This document shows positions 1 to 10,400 of a DNA stretch of 64,000 nt, in pieces. The stretch comes from Candidatus Nanoarchaeia archaeon. GTDB lineage: Archaea; Nanoarchaeota; Nanoarchaeia; SCGC-AAA011-G17; JAFCDX01. The DNA is taken from contig JAQUND010000005.1 in the NCBI GenBank assembly GCA_028717785.1, positions 1 through 64,000 of the forward strand, written 5' to 3'. Below the pieces are notes generated by a model. The model was not told where the DNA came from. It ran no database searches and worked only from the letters and a program-made list of their open reading frames with translations. The position numbers and the translations under genes are program-made. Every line of letters begins with the position of its first letter. Positions within the stretch are counted from its first letter, which is position 1.

Positions 1-91
1 AGTTTCTGAAATTTGCTTGTAAAGTCCTGCTTACAATTTCTTCTGAAGGAGTTCTTTTAAATACACCATAATTATTAGTTCCATTATCCAT
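1..91 (-). CDS. Partial small protein, N-terminus only
   Basis: An ATG at 91-89 is preceded by AAGGAG with a 6-base spacer (98-103) and opens a frame that runs off the left window edge. The 30 visible residues begin MDNGTNNYGVFKRTPSEE and contain no recognisable motif. The ribosome binding site overlaps the last codons of the upstream helix-turn-helix gene, so the two are probably co-transcribed. The function is unknown. I call it real because of the strong Shine-Dalgarno and the tight spacing. Confidence 0.55.
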   Translation of the reverse strand, partial: MDNGTNNYGVFKRTPSEEIVSRTLQANFRN

Positions 92-94
92 TTT

Positions 95-412
95 TTACTC
101 CTTAAAAATCGTTGAATTCATAAAAAATATATTCGTTCTTGAAACTATTTCTTTCAGTTTTTTCTCGCCTTCATTGCCATACAATTCTCTTGAATATTGA
201 ACTAACATAAACCAGACACTATTTACTAAATTTGAAAATTTTTCTTCTAAACTTCTAGTATCAACATTTTCAGTAAGTAATTTCAAATCATGATCAGTGT
301 AACGATATCTATTGCCTACTCTCTTAGGCTTCAAATTCTTTTGCTTGCACAATTTATAAAGGGTAGGCTTTGAAATTTTCAATAAACCCATTATGTCTTT
401 TGTCGAGTACAT
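95..412 (-). CDS. Excisionase/MerR-type helix-turn-helix protein
   Basis: A 105-residue protein whose first 45 residues look like the winged helix-turn-helix of the HTH_17/excisionase class: STKDIMGLLKISKPTLYKL, then a basic stretch (CKQKNLKPKRVGNRYRY) and an acidic end to the domain. In this family the region binds DNA, usually as a small recombination-directionality factor or repressor. The remaining 60 residues are helical and unassigned. The start overlaps the 3-prime end of the 71-aa gene by 22 bases, which suggests translational coupling. It could regulate a phage promoter or be an orphan excisionase; no integrase is visible in the window. The DNA-binding call is fairly firm, the role is not. 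Confidence 0.75.
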   Translation of the reverse strand: MYSTKDIMGLLKISKPTLYKLCKQKNLKPKRVGNRYRYTDHDLKLLTENVDTRSLEEKFSNLVNSVWFMLVQYSRELYGNEGEKKLKEIVSRTNIFFMNSTIFKE

Positions 413-606
413 TCTTTAATTCTTTTAATAGCATAGATGTTAAGATCTAGTATATCTCTTGATGTTACTCGAGAGTTAACTTTAAATTTGTTTTGTAGCT
501 CGACAAACAATTTATCTCTTAATTCTGTTTGTGAACGTATATGCTCAGGCAATTGGTCCCAATTGAAAACTAAACTACCATCAGAAAAATATTGAACTAG
601 TTGCAT
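391..606 (-). CDS. Small hypothetical protein before the HTH gene
   Basis: A 71-residue protein with no family I recognise. It starts at ATG 606 behind AGGAAC, has an aromatic and acidic first third and a basic C-terminal third ending CTRQKT. Its stop lies inside the helix-turn-helix gene (22-base overlap), a layout seen in small regulatory pairs, including some toxin-antitoxin operons; nothing else in the sequence supports a toxin. It is the first gene after the 207-base gap at 607-813 and is probably the first of a small transcript. Confidence 0.6.
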   Translation of the reverse strand: MQLVQYFSDGSLVFNWDQLPEHIRSQTELRDKLFVELQNKFKVNSRVTSRDILDLNIYAIKRIKECTRQKT

Positions 607-645
607 TTTTGTTCCTATTTTTACCGTTTTTTACCCTTGCTTATA

Positions 646-675
646 ATTACAATAAATACATTAGAAAAATTACAA
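646..675 (-). promoter_or_regulatory. Possible sigma70-type promoter
   Basis: On the minus strand TTGTAA (675-670) and TGTAAT (651-646) are separated by 18 bases, about 40 bases upstream of the ATG at 606. Both boxes are imperfect matches to TTGACA/TATAAT, and AT-rich DNA yields such matches by chance. The position, directly ahead of the first gene of the small regulatory cluster, is the main support. Confidence 0.3.
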
Positions 676-710
676 GTTGCATGATATATGTGGAATTTAT
701 TATTATGAAG

Positions 711-752
711 AATTTTCTGAGACATATCTGATTCGATAAGCCCCAGAAAATT
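711..752 (-). terminator. Stem-loop after the tail cluster
   Basis: Read as minus-strand RNA, AATTTTCTGGG (752-742) pairs with CTCAGAAAATT (721-711), an 11-bp stem with one G-U pair around a 20-base loop. The G-U pair exists only on the minus strand, which supports an RNA role in the transcript that ends the tail genes. There is no clean U-run after it and the loop is large, so this is not a textbook intrinsic terminator. It sits in the 607-813 spacer, between the last tail gene and the left-end regulatory genes. Confidence 0.35.
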
Positions 753-813
753 TTAACGTAACCAAGCTACGAGCCTACAAGACATATCATAATACATCGG
801 CCATAGGAATCCA

Positions 814-1353
814 TTAAAAGATGAGTTTCCACATTATGTTTAATTGCGATGTTTCATCTTTATTTAAAACAGGAAAATGTTTCGCATTAACTCTCGTTCC
901 ATCTCCTGCTGCTAATGAATTAGTTCCACCAAATAATCCCATTTCAACTAAAGGACCGTTAGCCTCTGCATAATCAAACAATGTCGTAAACTCTATTTTA
1001 TTTGTTCGCGTACCGACAGGTACACCAGCATCATCCACATAGGTCCTGCTCGTAATTTGCTTTCTTGCAAGTTCACTATATAATTGTGTAAGATCTGATG
1101 TTTCTGCAGGAGGATTTTGAATATCCCAACCACTTCCACCTGTACCAACAGCTAAAGTAAGAATCCCTGGAACTGTTGGTGTAAGTAATTGAAAAGACCA
1201 TTCTGCAATAAGTTCACTACAAATATCAACAATAAGATTCTTGAAATGTCTATCGGGCTGCTCTAAAATTTGTTCCCTTGTTATATGATTCCCAAGTCTC
1301 ATCCAGACTTCACCTGATTTCAAACGGATTTTTCCATTTTCTAATAGTTCCAT
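814..1353 (-). CDS. Hypothetical virion protein, end of tail cluster
   Basis: A 179-residue protein with a strong AGGAGG site (in TAAGGAGGTTATAATG). The sequence is rich in beta-type and glycine segments (AVGTGGSGWDIQNPP, NGPLVEMGLFGG) of the kind found in phage tail fibre and tail-associated proteins; I do not recognise a named family. It has no signal peptide or membrane segment. It is the last gene of the long baseplate/adhesin run and its start codon overlaps the stop of the 39-aa ORF (TAATG), so translation is probably coupled. A fibre-attachment or small structural role is an inference from position. Confidence 0.7.
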   Translation of the reverse strand: MELLENGKIRLKSGEVWMRLGNHITREQILEQPDRHFKNLIVDICSELIAEWSFQLLTPTVPGILTLAVGTGGSGWDIQNPPAETSDLTQLYSELARKQITSRTYVDDAGVPVGTRTNKIEFTTLFDYAEANGPLVEMGLFGGTNSLAAGDGTRVNAKHFPVLNKDETSQLNIMWKLIF

Positions 1354-1472
1354 TATAACCTCCTTAGAGTTTTTTTCCCTGTTTTATCAGTCATAATAAT
1401 AACAACTGTTTCTTTAGGTTTTTCAATTCTTTCTTCGTTTTTTCTCGGATTTGGTTTTACCTGTTTTTGCAT
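1353..1472 (-). CDS. 39-residue basic ORF, coupled to next gene
   Basis: A short ORF between the 3431-aa gene and the 179-aa gene. ATG at 1472-1470 follows ATAGGAG at good spacing, and the stop TAA shares its final A with the ATG of the 179-aa gene. The product is Lys/Arg/Glu-rich at its N-terminus (MQKQVKPNPRKNEERIEKP), has a short hydrophobic beta-like strand (TVVIIMT) and a basic tail. No family is recognisable. The clean ribosome binding site and the TAATG junction argue for a translated leader-type or small accessory protein; without conservation data this stays tentative. Confidence 0.5.
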   Translation of the reverse strand: MQKQVKPNPRKNEERIEKPKETVVIIMTDKTGKKTLRRL

Positions 1473-1479
1473 ATTTCTC

Positions 1480-4400
1480 CTATGACATCAGTGTCATTGT
1501 ATAGGTATCATGATTCAAACATTTCTTGTTTATGATAGAGACTCCATTCAATATAAAATTTTTATCATTCAAATAAGTGAAAGAAATTTCAGGATTAGGA
1601 ACATGGCCTGATTCTGGAGAATACCATTTTGCAACTTCATTGAGCATCAAAGGTTCTTTGAAATCTTCTCTTGTTGTAGAAACATTATTGTAATTAGTAT
1701 CGCAAACATGAGCATGCATTTCTACATCAGGTATTTTTATTCTACCTACAACTTGACGTGTAGTCAATGAACTTCGTTTTTCTATTTCAAATCCTGTCTC
1801 ACCATCGCTTACTATAAATTCATCAAGCTCTGTTTCAAGAATGTCGAAATATTGCGAGCCACCACCAAAAAAACTTTCAATACGATGTTGAATCCAATGT
1901 TGATAACTAATCCCACAACCATCAAGATACATCGTGACAACTCTATATATAAAATACTTGTTGTACTTATACGTCACAAATACTGGCTCATAAGCTGCAG
2001 GTGTGACAGAAATTCTTACAAATCCCGTAAGAGGATCCAATTCCAAAATTTGTACTGGCGTTCCATTAACAGTCACAGTAACATCAGCAAATTCAGCTAC
2101 ATGAGTTCCGTCATGTAGTATGGGAATTCTATGTATATAGAAATAATTTTCAGCTCCAGTAAACTGCGATGTTACCTCTTCTATATATGTGTTGACTCTT
2201 TCTAGACTTTCAGCGCAATCTTGTCTTACATCTTCTTCAAATCTGCTATTGAAACTATACTTAAACCTGTCACAAATAGCTGTATCAGATTGTGTCTCAG
2301 CAGCTTGATATCCATCAAATGCAATTCTAGGGATTCTATTACCAAATTGGTTTATTACATAATCGCCAAATTCGTCAACTTCCCATAACAAAGTACAACC
2401 AGCTTGAAAATCGAATTCTTCAACCCAACCAAATCTTTGTACTATAAAAACATGAGCAGGTTTTACAAGATTAAACACATGCGAAAGATTCTTACTAAGT
2501 GCAATCAGATCTACACCAGTAAAAGTATCTGTTATCATGATATCGGCTGTGAATACAAATTGTTCTGATATGTCTGTACCTTCAGCAAATACTACTTCAA
2601 CTATTTTTACGTCAGTTCCCAAAAATAAAGACACACCTTGCTCGATAGAAGATTTCAATGAACCTTTAAAAAGAATTGAAATTAAAGATTGAAGAAGTCT
2701 TCTGTAATCATCATGAGACATATCTACTTGAGGTAATGTTTCAAGCAAATATCCCAATTTTGAATAAAGATTTGAAGAACGAAGTGTTGTATAAGATCTA
2801 TCTTCATTTAGGTGTTCGATTTCTTCTAAATGCCTTGCAAGTTCCAAACAGATCGCTTTTTGGTGTCCATAAAAATTTGTCGATTTTGATCGTGAGTAAT
2901 TGCTTGCCATATTAGCTTGCATATCACTCAAGTAATCAAGAGCTACTCTATTGAGATAATTTCTCTTTTTTATTGAAGGTGTTGCATAAATATGTGGCAC
3001 AAATGCATAAGTAAATGTATCCATTATATTGCCAGCATTATCTTCAGCATTTATTGAAACATTTACTGTAACTTTATGTTCGAAATTAAAACTCGGGCTT
3101 GCAAATACTAAATAACCCTTTCCTCTTTCAAAAAACGAGAAATTTAAGTTTTCTTCGGGCAAATAAAAATCTACAACACCAGGATCAACAATATTGAGAC
3201 TACTTATATTAAGCAGATAGATGCTCTCTGTTTGTTCATAACGAGAATCTAAAATTGTTACTTCATAATTTGGAAGACTATTTAGATAAAGTTCAACTTT
3301 TTTTATTGTATTTCGATCTGTTTCGTTGAAACTTATTGAAACGTCTTTTACTGAATCAATATAAGTCACTAAAGATCTATTGAAAATTTGCAATGTTGCT
3401 GTCGTACAAACACCAGTATATTGAATCCTTAAAATATTTTTTGAATTTATCTTGAATTCAATGCTGTTGATTGTAACATTGACGCTCTTAATATTTACAC
3501 CTGATTGACTATCATCAATGAAAGCTATAACATTAGTTGCTGTTGAAACATCTTGAACATTAGGTGCTGGGTATACCTCTCTTACCCATGGGCTCAAAAC
3601 ATCTGGTGTTACAAGATTGAATTCTAATGTCGGTGCAACATTGCCAGCAAAATCTGTAACGTTTCTTACTTTTAGTAACTCTACATCTTGAAAATTCAAA
3701 AGCCCTGTAATCGGAGAAATCGTAATAGTATAATCAGCTGCTGTACCTGCGTAAGAAAAATATGATGCATTTTTTGTAGTAGAATAAACAACACCATCAA
3801 CATCTATAATAACAGAATCAATATCTACTCCTGATAATGCATCTCTGATTTTAACCACAATTTCTGTAGTAGTATCTGTTATTATGCATCCTGCTGGTTG
3901 AAACTCATAGATCTCAGGTTCTTCAAGATCTATTTGAACAATCTGTGTTTTAATTGTTTCTATATTTCCCGCATTATCTACAGAGAAATATTTTAACGTA
4001 TAAGTACCTGAAGTCAAGAGATCAACATAGGTACCATAAGCTGAAGACTGAGTTGGATCCGTGCCATCCGTTGTGTAATATGTCCTATAAGTTCCTGACC
4101 CAACATCGGTGACTAAGAAATTGATCCTTGATTGTGATGTATAACCTGCAGGTGCATCTGTTGTAGTTTCTGGTGCAGTTGCATCATATTTAATAACGGC
4201 AATTTTTGATGTTTCAATATTGCCAACATTATCGATGCTATAATATGTTATTGTTATTGCACCTTCGGGCAACAAGAAGGGTGCTGTATATTCATAAAAT
4301 AAACCGTCATTCAACCTGTAAAAAGTCTGATCGACGCCCGAGAATGAATCAATGGATGTAAAACTGATTGTTGGTTGTGTTCTATACCAATAATTATTGC

Positions 4401-7400
4401 CATCCGGAACAACAGGTGATACAACAATACTAGTAAGTGGAGGGTCCGCATCAACACTTACAAGATTAAGCCCTGTCTTAACAGCCTCAGAATTTCCTGC
4501 AAAATCTACAGAAAAATATTTAATGTTGTAGATTCCTGAGGAATCTAATTGTATATAAGTGCTATTTTGTGATGTTCTTGTAGGTGTAAGTCCATTTGTT
4601 GTATAATGAGTTGCTGAAACTCCTGAGCCTGGCATTGCATCAAAAGGAAACAGTTCAATATTGACAGGTGCTTTAAGCCAACCTGGACCTGGTATATTGT
4701 CAGTTGTTACTGGAGCAACTCTATCAAGTTTGTATGGTAATACATAGAGCAAACTTTGTTTTTGAGGTGCTCCTGTATTTAGAACTGTATTGCTATCATA
4801 AGCTCTAGCATAAATAGTTCTTTGGCCATCAATAGAATAAAATTGCGAAGAAGTTCTAAGGAAAGTAACAGCGTAATTCACTCTATTATTTGCAAGAACA
4901 TCAGCACGTAAACCTGAAGGCGAAAGCAGCACTTCCGTACTTAATTCAGAACTATCAAGCCCGAAATTGACTTTTTCTAAACCAATATAATGTCTATAAT
5001 CAACAAGCATTCTATCATACACAGAGTATGTTGCATCATAAACATCAGTATCAACCATGCTTTCAGTTATTGTTATTCTACTACCTTCAAGGACAAAATT
5101 TGTAGTCGGTATACCATTTCTTCTTATTATTAATGTACCTATAATCGGTACGTCATATAGATAATCAAGTTTTTCGGGATTATGAATATGAAGAATTTGG
5201 GGTGTAACAATAACTTTAACAGGAACATGTCTTTCACTACCTCTTACAAATACTTTGTCGCAAGATGCTTCATTAAGTTCAAATCTGTCGAAGGTGTAAG
5301 ATTTATCTGTAATTGATGTTCTTATTCTCGAAACATTGTTTACAAATCGATTATTCAACCGTAATTCATATTCCCAAATTCCTGGCAAAACTTCTGTTTC
5401 AGAAAGTATTGTCGGTTCTTCGTCAATTCGATCTATTCTATCCTCAGACCACAATTGAACATTCAAACCGAAATTATATTTGAACCAGCCATTTTCTCCA
5501 TCCTCAAGAGGATCTAAATCGAAATCAATATGTAACTGTGGTATACGTTTATCAATTCGAATCTGATACTGAGCTTCGTGTGGAGTTTCAACATTGCCAG
5601 CGGCATCAATAGAAAAATACTTGATTGTATATGTACCGGGTTCAGTAAAATCTATTGATGTACCCTCAAGCGAATTTATTGTTGGCTCTGAACCATCTGT
5701 TGTATAAAACGTATGTGCTATACTTGAAATGGCATCAGTCGGCAATAAATGAACAGTAAGATCATAATCATTAGTATAAGGTGGATTATAAGGATCGATA
5801 AGTCTATAATCTATACTGTTCAATACTTGAGGGTCATGTGAAATATCGAATGCATAAGAAACATTTACAATATCTCCTGCTGAAAATGGTACACCCGAGA
5901 AGCTATAATCAACAGACAGTATATCGCCAAGATCGATTCCTTCGATGCCTTGCAAAACTAAATTTCCAGCTAAAGTCGAACTTGCAAAATCTACAGTATA
6001 TGTTATGCCCTTTGTTTTATTATGGATTCTGTAAATATGATAAAAATCAATAAGCGGGCTTCCGCCTAAACCCAAAAGTTGTATTCTAAATTCATCAAGG
6101 CGACTTGAATTTTCGTTCCTAACAACAGGGAGAACTTGTATTACATCTCTATCGGTTCCTAAAATTTCTTCTAAGATATATTCTTGAGATTTAGTTACAT
6201 TGTAACAATAAGGGACAGCTACAATATCTTTATTTCTAAGTCTTAAATTATAAGGCCCTATAATTACGGGATTTTCTTCAGGTACTTGTTGATGTCCCGA
6301 ACCTCTTGCTGTATAAATAATTCCTTGGTACTTTATTGTGTCATCTGTCGTTACCGGTGCTGAATAATCATATTTGAAAATTGCCTGATTTTCTATTTCT
6401 TCATTTCCAGCATAATCTACTGCATAAAATCTTAAAACATGTTGACCTTCTCCAGGAATATAAATTTTATCGCCAGTCTTAAACTCTTCCCAATGTCCGA
6501 CATTCCATTTATAGTATATTTTTTCTACACCCGAAAGATTATCCGTTGCTTCTAAAGTTATTTCAGGACCACCTTGCTGACCTGGTTCGGGTGGAGTAAC
6601 ATACCAACCATTTGTACCATCAGGATCATAGCTAGATGATACTGTCGTTATTGGCGGTTCGCTATCAAGTTTGTAATTTTTTGTTCCTGTCGGACTTTGA
6701 TTGTTTTCATTATCTACAGAATAATACTCAAGATTCCAATAATTATCAGATGGAAGTATAAAAGGTGCTACATAAGGAATAAAAACAACTGTTTCAGTGA
6801 AGGTATGAGGATATGCAGTTTCATCAAGCCCAAAAACTTCATTTGTGGCATCATTGCTCAGAACAGCCAAAAATTTTATCTCAGAACTTGCATTTGCTGT
6901 TCCTGCTGTCGGAGAAGTAAGTGTTATATAACTATTACCTGTTTCACCTGATGAATTTGTTTCTGTAGCTATTGTTTGACCAGTAATTGCATTTATTGCA
7001 GAAATTATTTCCGTTATAGTAGTTTGAGAGGGTATTACCCCTGCAATATCAACTTCTAGAGGATTTCCGCTTTGATCTATTTCTAGTTTAACATAATGAT
7101 TGACCGAAAGATCTACTGTCGATGAGATGTCTACAGTACTTGTATATTTCGCTGTTGTTGTCTTGCCTACCTCACTAAGCTTGTATTGTATTTCTTTAAC
7201 TCCAGATGGGTCAATTGCAACAATACTAATGTCAGGTGATTCTGTATACCAAGCACTTTTTCCATTGATATGAAAACTCTCAAAAACATAAGTTCCTGGG
7301 CCTTCTGTATCTATGAAAACTTCTATTTGATTTGACCTTACAATTTCAGCATTTCCAGCAACATCCACAGAGAAATATCTTACTGTATAAGTGCCTGATG

Positions 7401-10400
7401 TGGAAATAACAACTGATGAGCCTGACGGAGATGAAGTTGTGGGCGTCGAACCGTCCAAAGTAAAATATGTCTTATCTGTTCCAGAATGAAGATCTGACGT
7501 ATAGAAATTTATTGTTACAGGTTCAGTATGTAGACCCGGAATAATATCATCCTGAGTAAAAGGAGGTTCAGCATCCCACTTGAAAAAGAATGTTTTTACA
7601 TCTTCTACATTTCCAGCATTGTCTTCTGAAAAACATTGTAAAGTATGAACACCTTGCTCTGGTAACATAAATGGTGTTGTATATTCTTGGAAAGTACCCG
7701 AATTCAATCTATAAAAAGTTCTATACACACCAGAAGATTCATCTGTCGCAATTAAAGTTATTGTCGGATTTGTTTTGTACCACCCATTAGAACCATCAGG
7801 TGGTGCAGCCGAATATGTTGTTATGGGTGGTACATCATCTAATCTTAAAATATCAGTTTTTGTTCGTTCTGTATATCCAAGACCCTCGGCTTGTCTAATA
7901 AGGTCTACAGAGAAATATTTGATTGTTATTGGACCTTGACGGTTCAAAATTTCAAAACGTGTTGTTTTATTATCAGGTTCAGTTGGTCCATAAGAAGATA
8001 ATGTCGTTGGTTCAGAGCCATCAGTAGTATAATAGGTTCTCAACAATCCCGCTGGTATATCATGTTCTGTATTTGCAAAATCATTTGCAACAAGTTCAAC
8101 AACAAAATTCTTATGTCTATTCCATTCTACAGGAATATCGCTTATTGTGATCGGAGGAATTCTATCGTTTGGAGGTTTTGTTAAATCTGTTATATATATT
8201 GTCACTGGGAATTGCGGGACACTGATATCACCTCTATTGTCTGTAGCTATAGCTGTCAAGATATGTGTGCCAACTTCAAGATTGTGAATGACATGCGTAT
8301 ATGGAAGAAGCGTGTCTTCACCTACTTTGATGCCATCAGCAAAAAATTCGACTTTGACTATAGTGCCATCAGTATCAGTTGCTACTGCTCTTACAAAAAT
8401 ACTTGAATCTTTGGCAAAAGTCATTCCAGTTGTTGGCTCTGTTATTTCACAAACAGGTGGAACATTTCCTCTCACTTCAAAATTAACTGGTAATGACGTA
8501 AAAGATAGAGCATAACTATTTGTTGCTCTTGCTGTAAGCGTATAATTACCATTTACAACATCTTCAACAACAAACCTGTATATAGTTCCAGTATGAGGTG
8601 TTGTTTGTTCACCTACTTTTACAGGACCTGAACCCGAATCCATGAAAAATTCGACTAATGTTATAGTCCCCGACAATGTTTGAGCATCAACAAGGATTTC
8701 TACATCAGTCGGTGATGTGTCAAAAACATGTCCTTCTTCAGGTTCTATAATTTCACAAGTAGGATAAACAGCTCCTATAACTTCTATTGTTATTGGTTCT
8801 GACACACCCGTAATATTTAATTCATTTGTTGCTCTTACAGTTAAAATATAACTGCCTGAAGCTGTAATAGTTGCTACACAACTATAAGGTGCTGTAAAAT
8901 CTTCTCCTACTTTTACTGGACCTGATCCGTCATCTACAAAAAATTCCACATACTGTACGTCAGTAACATTTGAAGATGCTATCGCATTTATTTGCAAACC
9001 AAAAGGTGGTATTTGGATGAAAACTTGACCATCAGTAGGTAAAGTGATACTACATTCAGGTACCATCCATTGAAAGACAGGGTAATCGCCTTCAGAACTT
9101 AACCACTGTGCATAAAGGGAAGTGTTCCCTGCAATTAGTAAAGGAAATAAAGGAGAATAACTCGTTCCTGTTCCATCAGGCAAAGTGTTCCAAACATTGA
9201 AGATATAACCCGTACGAGAAAGACTCCCTGAACTAAGTACTATTGTTTCTTCTCCAATTGCATACGTATTTGAATCTACTGGTACTGTTCCACCTGTGCT
9301 ACCATTACCAAAATATTGCACAGAAAAGACAGCTATCCATTCAGCATATAGTGTCAAATTCAGAGTAGTTATAAACTCTTGGCCTAATTCATAATGTGTT
9401 CCCTGACCATTCGCTTGAGTATTCCATCCATTAAATCTATAGCCAGTTCTCGATAAAGAACCAGTGTTATTCAATGTCGTTATAACACCATAGGGCAGAT
9501 AATAATTAACATCTATTGGTGCTGTCCCACCAGTGTTGTCATTTCCATTGTATGTTACTTGAAGTCTCCATTCGGCATAAAGTGTCAGACTTGTTGCTGG
9601 CATCAAAAAAGTGCCTGATGGGTCATAATGGATTCCTGCACCACTTGCTTGTGTATTCCATCCTGAAAATATTAAATCTGTTTTCGAAAGGCTGCCTGTA
9701 TTTCCAAGAACTGTTACTGTGTCTCCTTCTTGATAAACATTAGAATCTACAGGTACAGTCCCAGATACATTGCCATTTCCGTCATATAAAACTTGGAGAG
9801 CAGGTGATGCTACTTCATAAGCTCCAATACTTGGAGGGTTAGCAAAAGCAATTCCCAACAGATCTGTTAAGGGTGAAGTGCTCCTTGTTATACCAGCATG
9901 ATATGCTGGGCTTGTATTGTCAATTGCTAATTCATTTGGCGAAATCTCTAAATATAACGGATCCGAAGTAGTTTCTGTAACATCTGGACTAAATGTTATA
10001 TAATTAAATCCTCCAGTGCAGATATTATGATCGTGGACAAAATTAGTAATTATAGCATCATAGGAAATATCTATAGTAAATACGCCATTTCTCATGGTGT
10101 TATTATAAATCTCAACAACATCTATTGTAGTGTCATAAAACTCCAAGTAGAGATTGCAGTTTTCAAATGAATTGTTTATTATTAAAACTTCTTCAAACAA
10201 ACCATTGTCAGAAGTATAAATGGCATAAGCATCATCAAAAAAGTTCCTAAAACTATTCCCTACAAATTTAATAGGTTTTCCTGAATAAATTGTTATTGCA
10301 CTGTATGCGTAGCCACCACCATTAAATTTGCAATTTATTACTTCATCTGGATCATAACAAATTGTTGTCCATTCAGCATCAGAATCCGAAACATTAAAAG

